A stretch of DNA of 64,000 nucleotides, taken from NCBI GenBank assembly GCA_037133475.1, contig JBAXOB010000002.1, positions 124,001 through 188,000 of the forward strand. Direction: 5' to 3'. Both the position numbers and the translations under genes were made by a program. This stretch comes from CAIVAT01 sp037133475 (GTDB lineage Bacteria; Bacteroidota; Bacteroidia; Bacteroidales; FEN-979). This document shows positions 1 through 9,205 of this stretch, one piece after another (position 1 is the stretch's first letter; each line of letters begins with the position of its first letter). Under the pieces are notes generated by a model, which saw nothing but the letters and a program-made list of their open reading frames with translations, did not search any database and was not told the origin of the DNA.

Positions 1-96
1 TTGTATTCCAAGAAACCTGTTCAGGTAAATATTAATTTTGATGGCATAAAATGGGGAGGTATCGTCGTTTCTGTTATCTCCCATAATACACCTTAA
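1..96 (+). CDS. possible 3' end of an upstream gene
   Basis: Reading frame 1 is open from the first base of the window to a TAA at 94-96 (31 codons, ending in residues VISHNTP). The stretch is too short to recognise a family, and an open frame of this length can arise by chance. It would place an upstream gene on the same strand, 19 bp before the next start. Confidence 0.2.
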   Translation: MYSKKPVQVNINFDGIKWGGIVVSVISHNTP

Positions 97-115
97 ACGA
101 ACTAAAACCGAATTT

Positions 116-571
116 GTGACAAGATCAGAAGAAGCTTCGAAATGGTTTGCCGACGGATACAATTGTTCCCAGTCTGTTTTAACCTCTTTCGGCCGTGAAT
201 ACGGTTTAACGGATGAACAGTGCCTCAAACTGGGTTGCGCCTTTGGCGGGGGGATTGCCCGCAGGCAATTGACCTGCGGCGTGGTTACAGGCGCCCTGAT
301 GGTGATCGGGTTACATTTCGGGCGCGGGGCCGGCGCCCCCTATTCCACCACAACCGGCACCTATGAACGGGCCAACCGGTTCATAGCAGAATTCACTAAA
401 CGCAACGGATCCATCAACTGTAAAGAGCTGCTCCAGGGTCTCGACATGACAGTGCCCGCCGACATGGCGAAGATTCAATCGCTCGGGTTGTTTCAAAACA
501 ACTGTGCCCGTTACGTGAAGGATGCCGTTGAGTTGACGGAGTGGATCCTGGCACAAAAAACAACTGTTTGA
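116..571 (+). CDS. C_GCAxxG_C_C family protein
   Basis: A 151-residue protein of the C_GCAxxG_C_C family, probable redox or metal-binding proteins whose function is not settled. The core motif GCAFGGGIARRQLTCG is at about residues 40-55, an early cysteine is in YNCSQ (residue 17), and further cysteines follow at about 102 and in NNCARY near the C terminus; this spacing defines the family. The start is a GTG at 116-118: no in-frame ATG precedes the conserved N-terminal helix (EEASKWFADGYNCSQ). There is no clear Shine-Dalgarno, as is usual in Bacteroidota. No signal peptide is visible, so it is likely cytoplasmic. It lies on the same strand as the cysteine-rich DUF3795 gene that follows. Confidence 0.85.
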   Translation: MTRSEEASKWFADGYNCSQSVLTSFGREYGLTDEQCLKLGCAFGGGIARRQLTCGVVTGALMVIGLHFGRGAGAPYSTTTGTYERANRFIAEFTKRNGSINCKELLQGLDMTVPADMAKIQSLGLFQNNCARYVKDAVELTEWILAQKTTV

Positions 572-693
572 TTTTCACCCAGGATGATGCCTCTTGTGAT
601 TGCTCCGGCTGAATCCGACCCGACCACACATCCCCGATCAACTATCAACATCCTGGTTGCCCGGGAATGGGAACTGCCGGAAATGAACCAGCC

Positions 694-1104
694 ATGAAAA
701 CAGAGATTCCATCGGTTCTCATCGCCCCTTGCGGCATGAATTGCGGCATCTGCAAGTTCTATCTCCGTTACAGACACAAATGTGCCGGCTGCAACATTGA
801 AACCCCCTTTAAACCCAGGCATTGCCTGGTTTGCAGCATAAAACTGTGCCCGGAAAGAGGGGAGTCGCAGTTTTGCTACGGATGTAAAAAATATCCCTGT
901 GCCAGGCTCCGGCAACTGGACAAAAGATACCGCACAAAATATTCCATGAGCATGGTGGAGAATTTAAACAATATCAGGGAATCTGGTTTGGAAAGGTTCA
1001 TGGAATCAGAAAACAGCCGGTGGGTCTGCCCCGTATGCGGGAACCCGCTGTGTGTCCATGATCATAAATGTTATCAGTGCGAAAGTTCACCCGCCGACGA
1101 GTAA
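694..1104 (+). CDS. DUF3795 domain-containing protein
   Basis: Cysteine-rich protein of about 136 residues. The N terminus PCGMNCGICKFYLR and the following CxxC pairs (HKCAGC, HCLVCSIKLC, FCYGCKKYPC) are typical of DUF3795, a family of unknown function thought to bind metal. The C terminus adds a second zinc-ribbon-like set (CPVCGNPLC, then CYQC). I chose the ATG at 694 because conserved sequence begins just after it; an ATG at 667 in the same frame would add nine residues of no recognisable value. The gene follows the C_GCAxxG_C_C gene by 122 bp on the same strand, so the two cysteine-rich proteins may be co-transcribed. Confidence 0.8.
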   Translation: MKTEIPSVLIAPCGMNCGICKFYLRYRHKCAGCNIETPFKPRHCLVCSIKLCPERGESQFCYGCKKYPCARLRQLDKRYRTKYSMSMVENLNNIRESGLERFMESENSRWVCPVCGNPLCVHDHKCYQCESSPADE

Positions 1105-1175
1105 CCATCCACACCATCTGTCATTTCCTGCAGTGAATGGTTATGGAATATATTATGTTTTTTTTAGGTCGGCTC

Positions 1176-1206
1176 TTGGTATTCAGTCCGCAACAAATTA
1201 TATTTG
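1176..1206 (+). promoter_or_regulatory. Bacteroidota-type promoter upstream of HD hydrolase
   Basis: TTG at 1176-1178, a 20-bp spacer and TATATTTG at 1199-1206 match the Bacteroidota primary-sigma promoter (-33 TTG, -7 TAnnTTTG). It lies about 140 bp upstream of the ATG at 1346. Confidence 0.5.
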
Positions 1207-1345
1207 TATCGTGGATTCAGTCAGAATATCACATGACAATATGCCAATACCAGCCCTAAAGGGTATCTTTTGTTTCGCTTGAATGAACTACTGACAACGA
1301 AAACGCCGCCTGGCAGGCCATTCCGTAGCGTAAATACAACCGACC

Positions 1346-2014
1346 ATGACCGACAGGGAAATTATCCTGCAGACTATTACTTTTGTTAAATCGGAGCTTC
1401 TGCATGCCGAGGGAGGTCACGACTGGTGGCATATCGAACGGGTGCTGAACAACGCCCGTACCATTGCAAAGTCGGAACCTGTCGACCTCTTCGTGACCGA
1501 ACTGGGGGCGTTGCTGCACGATATCGCCGATCACAAGTTCCATGGCGGCGATGAATCTGCCGGGATCGAAAAGGCGAGGGCATTCCTTCTTCGTCTCCCG
1601 GTAAGCGAAGAGGTAATCAGCCATGTCGTCAATATCATGACGAACATCTCCTTCAAGGGAGGCAATTATAAGCAGCAATTCTTCTCTCCCGAACTGGCTG
1701 TGGTCCAGGATGCCGACAGGCTCGATGCCATCGGGGCGATCGGGATTGCGCGGGCCTTTAATTATGGTGGTTTCAGGGGAAGGGAAATGTACAATCCTAC
1801 CCTTAAACCCCGTTTTGGGATGACTCCCGATGAATATCAGCAGAGTGCCGCTCCCACGGTAAACCATTTTTATGAAAAGCTTTTCCTGTTAAAGGAGAGG
1901 ATGAATACGGCCACCGGAAAGAAAATGGCGGAGGAGAGACACCGGTTTATGGAGCTGTACCTGGAACATTTCTTTAAGGAATGGGATGGGATTCAGGAGG
2001 ATCAGGCAACATAA
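1346..2014 (+). CDS. HD domain phosphohydrolase
   Basis: A 222-residue cytoplasmic HD-superfamily hydrolase. The metal ligands are visible: the first His in GGHDWWHIERV (about residue 25-30), the HD pair in GALLHDIADHKFHGG (about residue 57) and the downstream Asp in VQDADRLDAIGAIGIARAF (about residue 128). This matches the uncharacterised YedJ-like phosphohydrolase group, which acts on phosphate esters or nucleotides; the substrate is not known. The ATG at 1346 fits the family start. The 3' end overlaps the 3' end of the convergent histidine kinase gene by 41 bp (1974-2014), so the last 13 codons of both genes share DNA. Confidence 0.88.
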   Translation: MTDREIILQTITFVKSELLHAEGGHDWWHIERVLNNARTIAKSEPVDLFVTELGALLHDIADHKFHGGDESAGIEKARAFLLRLPVSEEVISHVVNIMTNISFKGGNYKQQFFSPELAVVQDADRLDAIGAIGIARAFNYGGFRGREMYNPTLKPRFGMTPDEYQQSAAPTVNHFYEKLFLLKERMNTATGKKMAEERHRFMELYLEHFFKEWDGIQEDQAT

Positions 2015-3863
2015 ACGAGAAGACGCTTCCTTTGCCGGGAATACTTTCAATGTTCATTTCCCCCTGGTGTTTTTCGATAAACTCTTTGCAGATCATCAGG
2101 CCCAGGCCTGAACTGGATTCATGGTCGGTTCCCTGCCTGCTGGTGTTGACATCCAGTTTGAACAGGTTCCCGATCAGTTGCTGATCCATCCCGATGCCCG
2201 TATCGGTCACGCTGAAACCGACCCCCCGGTTTGGAACCCGGTGTGCCCTGACCGTAACCACCCCTCCCCTGGGGGTAAACTTAACCGCATTGGTGACAAG
2301 GTTCCTGACGATGCCGCCTAGCATGTTCTCATCCGCAAAGGTTTCCAGGTTGTCGGGAATATCGAGGACCAGCATGATGCCTTTTTTAATAGCCGATTCC
2401 TGGATAAGCTGCATGTTTTCAACAATCACTGGTTTCCCGGTAAACCTGACAGGGTTGAAGGAGGTGATTCCCCTTTGCAACCTTGACCATTCCAATAAGT
2501 TTTCAAGGAGGTTATACAGATTGGTTGCCGATTTCTGCATTGTCAGTGCAATCGTCTGAATCTCATCAAGCCGCAGCGAGGGCAGGTCTTCGACCATCAT
2601 GCGGGTAAACCCGAGGAAACTGTTGAAAGGGCTGCGCAAATCATGGGCAATGATGGAGAAGAACTTATCCTTTTCCGCATTGGTTTTCAGCAATTCTTCA
2701 TTTTTCAACCCCAGCTCCTCCTCCATCGTTTTACGGCTGGTAATATCCCTCGAAATACCGAAGGTGCCGATGATCTTCCCGTCGCTGCTGCGCAGGGGCA
2801 TCTTGGTGACATGGTACCAGTTGACACTTTCATCATTGCGGATGGTACATTCCTCCTTGTTGACCGACATGCCTGTCCGGATGACCTCCTGTTCATCGCT
2901 GAACTGCTGGAGAGCGCCATCCCTGACGAAAAAGTCAAAATCTGATTTTCCGATGAGTTCCCCCGGATCGGTTAGCCCGAAGGACTCCACATGAGCCCGG
3001 TTGTTCCTGAAAAACCTGCTTTCAAGATCTTTAAAGTAGATATGATCGGGGATATTGTCCATCAGGACCGATAACAGGTATTGCTCTTCACGGAGCGCCT
3101 TTTCAACCCGTTTGCTTTCGGTGATATCGCGAAGGACGCCGGTTACCCGCACCGGGTTGCCATTTACATCCCGGATGAGTTCAGCAACCGAATTGATGGT
3201 TATCATGACAAGACGATCGCTCGTGGTTATATCAAACTCTATATCATAGGGTTCGTTGTGCTCAACCAGGGAAATCAGTGCATGTGAAACCCGCTCCTTT
3301 TCCACAACCCTCCTGAGCAACTGGCCGGCCGTAAAGTGGTTGGTTTCCAGGTCGAGACCAAAAATCTTTTTTCCCTCTTCCGAGCACCAGAAAACCCGCT
3401 CGTTCAAATCATATTCCCAGCTGCCGACATGACCAACTTCCTGTGCCTTTTTATAACGGTCTTCACTTTTCCTGAGCGCCTCTTCGCTGGCTTTCTTCTC
3501 CGAAACGTCGTAGGCAATGTGCATGGAACCGCTGACATTCCCGTCTTTATCAAACAGGGGTTTTACAGTAATGGTGAACCAGCCGTTCAGATTGGAAACA
3601 AACATTTCGGCCGAATGTTCCTGTCCGTCCTGGAGCATAATTGGCATAATGCAGCTGGCCGAAGGTTGGTCCGAAAGGTGCATACAGATGAAACACTTCG
3701 TTCCGGCAAGCTTTTCAGGAGTGGTGTCCAACCGTTTTGCCAATTCCCGGTTTGCTTTAAGGATATTATTATCCTTGTCAAGGATAAAGATCAATCCGGG
3801 CGAAATATCGAAAATATACTTAAAATCAATTTCTCCGGACGGCTGGTTATTCAGGGAGTTCAT
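1974..3863 (-). CDS. PAS domain S-box sensor histidine kinase
   Basis: Soluble sensor kinase of 629 residues with no membrane segment. Three PAS domains occupy about residues 10-125, 130-255 and 260-385; the first contains a cysteine cluster (CFICMHL...SC) that could bind a cofactor. The HisKA dimerisation domain carries the phospho-acceptor His in FFSIIAHDLRSPFNSF (about 405), and the HATPase domain shows the N box (NLVTNAVKF), G1 (DTGIGMD) and G2 (SSGLGLMICKEF). No receiver domain is fused and no response regulator lies nearby, so its partner is encoded elsewhere. I chose the ATG at 3863; an in-frame TTG seven codons upstream is possible. Its 3' end overlaps the HD hydrolase gene by 41 bp. 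Confidence 0.92.
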   Translation of the reverse strand: MNSLNNQPSGEIDFKYIFDISPGLIFILDKDNNILKANRELAKRLDTTPEKLAGTKCFICMHLSDQPSASCIMPIMLQDGQEHSAEMFVSNLNGWFTITVKPLFDKDGNVSGSMHIAYDVSEKKASEEALRKSEDRYKKAQEVGHVGSWEYDLNERVFWCSEEGKKIFGLDLETNHFTAGQLLRRVVEKERVSHALISLVEHNEPYDIEFDITTSDRLVMITINSVAELIRDVNGNPVRVTGVLRDITESKRVEKALREEQYLLSVLMDNIPDHIYFKDLESRFFRNNRAHVESFGLTDPGELIGKSDFDFFVRDGALQQFSDEQEVIRTGMSVNKEECTIRNDESVNWYHVTKMPLRSSDGKIIGTFGISRDITSRKTMEEELGLKNEELLKTNAEKDKFFSIIAHDLRSPFNSFLGFTRMMVEDLPSLRLDEIQTIALTMQKSATNLYNLLENLLEWSRLQRGITSFNPVRFTGKPVIVENMQLIQESAIKKGIMLVLDIPDNLETFADENMLGGIVRNLVTNAVKFTPRGGVVTVRAHRVPNRGVGFSVTDTGIGMDQQLIGNLFKLDVNTSRQGTDHESSSGLGLMICKEFIEKHQGEMNIESIPGKGSVFSFMLPDPPESHPIP

Positions 3864-4055
3864 GGTTGTCAAATGTTTAATCAACTTGGTGCCGCTTCAT
3901 CTTCATTTCTTCAATCATTTTCATCATATTGCCGGGTCCCTTTCTCCACCATTCAAGGATGTCAGATGGACCGAAAAGAGAACGGATTAAGCTGCGTAAT
4001 ATTTCGCGGGTCAGGCTGGATCGGGAAATGGCTGAATGTGGGTTAAACCGACTTA

Positions 4056-4760
4056 TTACCGGCAATATCGTTTGATCATTTCAAAGGCCTCTTTCACTCC
4101 CAGGTCTTTGGCTTTGCCCAGGTCCCTGCATCCCCCCTGCTTATCCCCCGCCTCGAAGGAGGCGATGGCGCGGTTGAACCAGGCGTCCCTGAATTTGGGA
4201 TTCAGCCGGATGACCCGAGTATAATCCTCGATGGCGCCGGCAAAATCCTTCATCGCCCCCTTTGCATTCCCCCTTAAAAAGAAGGCGCCGGGGTTAGCCG
4301 GGTTCATGGCGATAACCTGCGTAAAATCGGCAATGGCTCCCTTGTAATCCTTTAACGAACTTTTTGAAACGCCCCGGGCCTGGTAGGCCGCCTCGTTGGG
4401 CTCAAGGTTGATCGATTTAGTAAAATCGGCTACAGCGCCCTTGTCGTCGAAGAGGTTGCTCTTGCTGATCCCCCTGTCGTAGTAAGCCAACCCGTATTTT
4501 GAGTTCAGCGAAATGGCTTTCGTGAAATCGGCTATGGCGCCCTGGTAGTCGAGGGTGTTGCTCCTGTCGAGCCCCCTGTTATAAAAGGCCTCGGCATATT
4601 TCGGGTTCAGTTCGATGGCCCGGGTAAAATCGGCAATGGCGCCTTTAAAATCCTTTTGCGCCCGTTTTGCCATCCCCTGCGCGAGGCACTCTTCGGCCGT
4701 TTGTCCATATCCCGCCAGGGCCATGGTACAAACCGCAAACAGCAATAGAATTTTTCTCAT
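4056..4760 (-). CDS. secreted tetratricopeptide repeat protein
   Basis: A 234-residue exported TPR protein. The start at 4760 gives a clean signal peptide (MRKILLLFAVCTMALAGYGQ); an upstream in-frame ATG would add 72 residues without protein character. About five 34-residue TPR units follow, each with the recurring core GAIADFTRAIELNPKYAEAF or close variants (DYQGAIADFTKAISLN, DFAGAIEDYTRVIRLNP). TPRs mediate protein-protein contacts; the partner is unknown. A similar TPR consensus appears in the C-terminal half of the TMTC-like protein at 57831-59780. Confidence 0.88.
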   Translation of the reverse strand: MRKILLLFAVCTMALAGYGQTAEECLAQGMAKRAQKDFKGAIADFTRAIELNPKYAEAFYNRGLDRSNTLDYQGAIADFTKAISLNSKYGLAYYDRGISKSNLFDDKGAVADFTKSINLEPNEAAYQARGVSKSSLKDYKGAIADFTQVIAMNPANPGAFFLRGNAKGAMKDFAGAIEDYTRVIRLNPKFRDAWFNRAIASFEAGDKQGGCRDLGKAKDLGVKEAFEMIKRYCR

Positions 4761-5308
4761 ATCCTTACCTGATTTCCGTTGACCCTTACCAGTATGCACG
4801 GGTTTCATTTTGCAAATATCCGGTATAAAACGGTATAGCTGGAAAATATTTGTAAAAATGTTATGGCCGGAGGATGCTGGCAAAATTGCAATAACCGACA
4901 ATGAAAGGGCAGGAGAGCTCAACCCATCCGTTGCACCTTTGCCGGCCGCTTTAAAAAGTTTCAATGCATACCTCATCTGAACCCGACGGGATTAAGGTGA
5001 ACCCGCTATGCAACGCGCGATTAATATTTGTATTTTTGATCCTTTAAATGCGTATTACACATTTGTTCTGTATATGGATCATGCTGCCAATACCTGATTT
5101 CACTGCCTGACAGCGAGGATGACATCATCATGGGGGCAATCTTCAATCCGGGAGACGATTAAGAGGGGAAATCTGAAGACAACCAATCCCGGAACAAATT
5201 TACCCGTTTTCAAAACTTCTGTTATGAAAACCCATTGCTGATATTCACGGAGCAGTTTGTTTTTCCGCCCGGTTATTTCATCAGCAACAACATCAAAAGC
5301 CTGGTGAT
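4761..5308. other. 548-bp intergenic region
   Basis: Divergent region between the TPR gene and the porin gene. I see no convincing gene. A minus-strand frame of 83 codons (5100-5351) has no recognisable domain and overlaps the porin start. A -7-like TATTTTTG lies at 5031-5038 without a well-placed -33 box. Confidence 0.5.
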
Positions 5309-6631
5309 ATGAACTTGAGAAATTTGACGATAATAATAATCCTATTTGCAAGCGGTTTGTCCATTAATGGTCAGAATTCAGATACCCTGAAGGATGACAG
5401 GTTGTCAGTTCACTTCCAGGCAACCGTGGTTTATCAGTTTAAGCCCGCTTTTTCTGTGAAGTATTCGGGCGTTAACAGTTTACAACCCCAACAGGAAAAT
5501 AAAACCTCATTAACTTCAACCTTGTTTCTCGGTATCCGGTTATGGAAAGGTGCCAGTTTTTTTGTTAATCCTGAAATTGCGGGTGGTTATGGGCTTAGCA
5601 GCACATTAGGAATTGCGGCAGCGCCGAATGGTGAAACGTATCGGATCGGGGACCCTGCACCTCAAGTCTATCTTGCACGACTTTTCTACCGGCAAATATT
5701 CCCGCTTTCTGCCGGGAAACGATATCAGGAGAGCGACCTTAACCGGTTAGGCGAACATTTGCCGGATCAATACATTGCTTTCACCATAGGGAAAGGCGGG
5801 ATTTCTGACTATTTTGATGCAAATCAATACAGTCATGACCCCAGGACACAATTTATGAGCTGGGCGCTGATGTCAAACGGGGCCTGGGATTATCCTGCCA
5901 ATACCCGTGGTTATACGCCAAGCATTATTATTGAATTTGTAACACCCCGGCACGAACTAAAATATGGTATTTCCCTGGTTCCGTTATCAGCTAACGGCAT
6001 GGATATGAATTGGCAAATTCTCCTGGCCAATTCGAATACCCTGGAATACACCTACCGGTATAAGCTGAATAAAAGAAGCGGGGCAATTCGCCTGCTGGGT
6101 TTCTTTACGACAGCCAACATGGGTAATTACAAACAAAGCATGGCATTGGACCCGCAGAGCCCTGTCATTGAGCACACGAGAGAATATGGTCATTCAAAAT
6201 ACGGATTCGGCATTAACGCAGAACAGGAAATCAATGATTTTTCAGGATGCTTTTTCAGGGCAGGCTGGAATGACGGCAATAATGAAACCTGGGCATTCAC
6301 CGAAATCGATCATACCATAAGTGCAGGAATCACAATTACCGGAGCAAAATGGAAACGTAACAATGATAATATCGGGTTGGCTTTTGTAGCCTCAGGGATC
6401 TCAGAACCTCACAGGAAGTATTTACAATCGGGCGGCCTGGGATTTATGCTAGGAGATGGCAATCTTGATTATGGCGGGGAATATTTGACAGAACTGTATT
6501 ATTCAGCCGAATTGGTGAAGCGCTATATTTATCTAAGTGGCGCATATCAGCTGTTAATAAACCCTGCATATAATACTGACAGGAAAGGTTTTGTAAATAT
6601 TTTTTCAGTGCGCCTCCATGCAAAAATATAA
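5309..6631 (+). CDS. OprB-like carbohydrate porin
   Basis: A 440-residue outer-membrane protein. The signal peptide MNLRNLTIIIILFASGLSING is followed by alternating amphipathic beta strands rich in aromatic residues, ending in the C-terminal strand FVNIFSVRLHAKI. The block LYFRQIFPLSAGK-like text (residues about 125-140), the GKGGISDYFDANQYSHDPRTQF segment (about 160-180, in two conserved parts) and the stretch TRGYTPSIIIEF match bacterial carbohydrate porins of the OprB family. It should form a diffusion channel for sugars or other small solutes; substrate choice cannot be read from sequence. It stands alone, convergent with the TMEM175-type channel gene downstream. Confidence 0.85.
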   Translation: MNLRNLTIIIILFASGLSINGQNSDTLKDDRLSVHFQATVVYQFKPAFSVKYSGVNSLQPQQENKTSLTSTLFLGIRLWKGASFFVNPEIAGGYGLSSTLGIAAAPNGETYRIGDPAPQVYLARLFYRQIFPLSAGKRYQESDLNRLGEHLPDQYIAFTIGKGGISDYFDANQYSHDPRTQFMSWALMSNGAWDYPANTRGYTPSIIIEFVTPRHELKYGISLVPLSANGMDMNWQILLANSNTLEYTYRYKLNKRSGAIRLLGFFTTANMGNYKQSMALDPQSPVIEHTREYGHSKYGFGINAEQEINDFSGCFFRAGWNDGNNETWAFTEIDHTISAGITITGAKWKRNNDNIGLAFVASGISEPHRKYLQSGGLGFMLGDGNLDYGGEYLTELYYSAELVKRYIYLSGAYQLLINPAYNTDRKGFVNIFSVRLHAKI

Positions 6632-6699
6632 TACAATAAGGAATCCCGGGCATTCAACACCTGGCCAGGATGCCCTGGTCGGACTTGACCCTTCGGACA

Positions 6700-7317
6700 C
6701 TACGAAACCTCCTCATCCTTATCAAAGGTCACAATTGCCCAAAAAACCCACATGGCAAATGTCATTAACATGGCGACTGCCGGCGAAAAGAATGCAATCA
6801 ATGTCGCAATTCCATAAACCGTTACGCCAATTAACTGGCCTTTTATCATTTTCCTGAACCAAGGCAGGCTTCTTTCGGATACCAGCAATTTCGGATTGCT
6901 GACAATGCCAGCATTAAGCAGCAGCATACTTAACACGATCAGCCCTGTATACCCTGCATAAAAGGCAACTGCGGTATTTACCGCATCCGTTCCGATAAAG
7001 GCGCCTACCGTTTTAGTAGGAAACGGAAACAGAACCACAAAAAGCAATACCATCCCGTTTAACAGCAGAACCCACTGACTGGCTGCCCGGATCTGATTTA
7101 TTATTTTATGATGTCCTATCCAGATCAGTAAAACGGTGGCAAATGAATTGAAATAGGTAAAATATTCGGGCCATTTCTCCAATATCCGGTGCCAAAGATT
7201 CAGATTGGTAGCCCCGGCATATCCTGAAATGCCAATTTCTATTGCCAGCAGTGTAATCGCAACGCTGAATATCCCGTCGCTGAATGCTTCCAACCGTGCT
7301 GTTTTCCTCTCCATCAT
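6700..7317 (-). CDS. TMEM175-type (DUF1211) potassium channel family protein
   Basis: Integral membrane protein of about 205 residues. The first helix carries the diagnostic FSDGIFSVAITLLAIEI motif of the DUF1211/TMEM175 family, followed by about five more hydrophobic helices (FATVLLIWIGHHK, VLLLNGMVLLFVVLFPF, AFYAGYTGLIVLSMLLL, VTVYGIATLIAFFSP, MLMTFAMWVFWAIVTF). Bacterial members form tetrameric leak channels for potassium. I chose the ATG at 7317 (the next, at 7314, is equally possible); an in-frame ATG at 7344 adds residues not seen in the family. The gene converges on the porin. Confidence 0.88.
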   Translation of the reverse strand: MMERKTARLEAFSDGIFSVAITLLAIEIGISGYAGATNLNLWHRILEKWPEYFTYFNSFATVLLIWIGHHKIINQIRAASQWVLLLNGMVLLFVVLFPFPTKTVGAFIGTDAVNTAVAFYAGYTGLIVLSMLLLNAGIVSNPKLLVSERSLPWFRKMIKGQLIGVTVYGIATLIAFFSPAVAMLMTFAMWVFWAIVTFDKDEEVS

Positions 7318-7756
7318 CCCAGGTTTAATTATCCGACAATGCAATGCCTGCTACAGATCGCTCATACATATGGTTTCCTGTATGCCGGGCTATCAAATTA
7401 TCATTCCAAAAAAGGTCCGTCGTCTTTCCTGTTACCTCTCCGGGAATGAATAATTCCAACTTCTTTAGATCAAATGATTTTCCTTCAAAATATTTTATTG
7501 ACAGCCTGTTCTTTATGTAATGGTTAACACTAACGCTTCGTATAAATTTATGGATGCTTTTTGAAAGTATTGATATATCTTCGTTTGCTGCGCTTTTTAT
7601 CAAGCAGCGATTTGCATTTGGGTTTACCGGCCTTTGTTCAAAAAACCAAGGATGAACATGGGAAAGATGGTTTTTGCACAATTGATCGCGTTTGCTGAAA
7701 AAATATTCTTCTCAGCAGGAAATAAAAATCTGTTAAAACCTTTACTACAACGAAAA
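7318..7756. other. 439-bp region without a convincing gene
   Basis: AT-rich stretch between the channel gene and the tRNA terminator. A minus-strand frame of 118 codons (7325-7681) has no domain I recognise and overlaps the upstream part of the channel reading frame. It could be a relic or non-coding; I cannot decide. Confidence 0.4.
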
Positions 7757-7787
7757 AGACCTTGCAAATCAATGATTTGCAAGGTCT
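7757..7787 (-). terminator. terminator of tRNA-Pro
   Basis: Perfect 14-bp inverted repeat (AGACCTTGCAAATC, loop AAT, GATTTGCAAGGTCT) at 7757-7770 and 7774-7787. On the minus strand it is followed by a short T tract, placing a rho-independent terminator 15 bp past the tRNA 3' end. The plus-strand side also ends in T-rich sequence. Confidence 0.8.
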
Positions 7788-7801
7788 TCTATTTTTAACA
7801 G

Positions 7802-7875
7802 TCGGGATGAGAAGACTCGAACTTCCGACCCCCACGTCCCGAACGTGGTGCGCTAGCCAACTGCGCTACATCCCG
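7802..7875 (-). tRNA. tRNA-Pro (anticodon CGG)
   Basis: On the minus strand the 7-bp acceptor stem pairs CGGGATG (5') with CATCCCG (3'), discriminator A at 7802. The D arm is GCGC...GCGC, the anticodon stem-loop is CCACG-TTCGGGA-CGTGG giving anticodon CGG, and the T arm contains the invariant GTTCGAGTC. The loop and its flanks match bacterial tRNA-Pro(CGG). CCA is not encoded. A perfect hairpin terminator follows immediately. Confidence 0.95.
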
Positions 7876-8393
7876 AAATCATTCAAAAAACACCTGGTGA
7901 TGCCGGCCGCCGGAATATTACCCGGCTGCAGGACTGCAAATTTACAATTTTTTTTCTTCACAAAACAACTCTCTTTTTTCCACGGGGTAAAAGTCGGTTT
8001 ACCGGGTAAAATCCACCGGTGCGTTACCGGGGGCCCGCCGGGCATGCTCCGGGAGCGGGGCGGACAGTCTGGCTGACAGTACAGGAGTCTGTTCCGGGGA
8101 ACATCCAGGGAAAATCGGGGCTGACGGAATAAATGAGTGCGGGAATTTACAGCCATACAGGCAATATGAAGCATGTGAAACCGATGGAATACGGTTGCAA
8201 GCATATTGGAGAATCGGAGAAAACACGGAGAAAACACGGAGAAAACCCCCGGAAACCTTTCACCACGCTTGCATGACGGCAACAGACCTCCTTTTAACGA
8301 CGGGTACAGGGAGGGATACCGCAACGGATGTATTGCGGAGATTTGAAAAGGCGCCCCCACCGGGGAAAAGGAGAGGTGCGGGTTGAAACCGGT
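7876..8393. other. 518-bp region without a gene
   Basis: GC-rich non-coding-looking sequence between the tRNA and the next CDS. The only structured element is a short tandem repeat at 8215-8246. A long minus-strand frame (7866-8360) overlaps the tRNA and has a proline/cysteine-rich composition typical of non-coding DNA. Confidence 0.5.
8215..8246. repeat. 11-bp tandem repeat, three copies
   Basis: CGGAGAAAACA occurs at 8215-8225 and 8226-8236, with a 10-base third copy at 8237-8246. It is a simple direct repeat without spacers. Confidence 0.85.
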
Positions 8394-8984
8394 TCATATT
8401 ACCTTCAGCTTTTGAATGTCATATTCCTTTTCTGTCTTATTCCCGGGTAAATCCATGGCACATACCCGGAATTGGCTCCCGGGCAATAACTGCACTGCAC
8501 CGCCCAGGGGGCAATGATAACGGTTGCCGGGGAGTTGTTTTTCAGCCATGCAGGCCCATATCACCTGTCCGCCGGGGGCCAGGAAACTCACCGTCACCGC
8601 GATATCCGGAAGGATATCTTTCGCGTCGATGACCAGTTCCAGGGAATGATCAACCATCCTGTGCAATTTCACCTCCGCAATTTCAGGAGGATGCAAAAAA
8701 TCCATGATGGCAGCCTGCGAGATTCCCATGTGCTTTTTATAGGGTCTGGTTTTCATTCTCTTCAGGAATCCCGAATAATAACCGGTCATTTGCGCATCAT
8801 TTACCACCTCCCGGGCATAGGCCACAGCCTTGCTGAAACGGCGAACCTGTTTCTGTTGCTTCTCCGACAGGTTCCTGCGCGACATGTCGGGGCGGCTCCT
8901 GATTATCCCGTCGCTCGTCAGGACCACGTTACCAACCTTCCCGCTGCATTTCCTGACAATGACATTTTCTTCTGTGCGTGCCAT
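8394..8984 (-). CDS. hypothetical basic protein
   Basis: A 196-residue protein I cannot assign to a named family. The N-terminal 80 residues are strongly basic (RKCSGKVGNVVLTSDGIIRS, then RRNLSEKQQKQVRRFSK and KRMKTRPYKKH), suggesting nucleic-acid or acidic-surface binding. The C-terminal 100 residues look like a beta-rich domain (LELVIDAKDILPDIAVTVSF, ending EKEYDIQKLKVI). No signal peptide or membrane segment is visible. Codon use and the clear start at 8984 support a real gene. It stands alone, divergent from the cytidylate-kinase-like gene. Confidence 0.7.
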   Translation of the reverse strand: MARTEENVIVRKCSGKVGNVVLTSDGIIRSRPDMSRRNLSEKQQKQVRRFSKAVAYAREVVNDAQMTGYYSGFLKRMKTRPYKKHMGISQAAIMDFLHPPEIAEVKLHRMVDHSLELVIDAKDILPDIAVTVSFLAPGGQVIWACMAEKQLPGNRYHCPLGGAVQLLPGSQFRVCAMDLPGNKTEKEYDIQKLKVI

Positions 8985-9205
8985 GATTATTTTTATTAAT
9001 GACCCGGTGACTAACTGTATGAACTGCCCGGCACCTCGACCGGGCTCTATACTGGTTAATCGGTTTTACAGGCAAAAGGTAATGTGGAAAAGTGACTTTT
9101 TTTCAACAATTTTCATCACCCCCGTAAAAAACAGACCCGAAACATCTGGTTACCAGCAAAATGATGCTGTCTCGGCCTGTTCCACGAGAAAGGTCAAGCC
9201 TGCCC

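Noticed and set aside
3877..4065. 62-codon minus-strand frame between the TPR and kinase genes
   Set aside because: Overlaps both neighbours and has no family signature; a real short gene cannot be excluded but is not supported.
5100..5351. 83-codon minus-strand frame before the porin
   Set aside because: Overlaps the porin start and signal peptide and has no recognisable domain; I left it as intergenic.
8215..8246. Short tandem repeat considered as a CRISPR fragment
   Set aside because: Copies are 11 bp and directly adjacent, with no spacers and no cas genes.
7866..8360. 164-codon minus-strand frame near the tRNA
   Set aside because: Overlaps the tRNA, is rich in Pro, Cys, Arg and His, and matches nothing; typical of open frames in non-coding GC-rich DNA.
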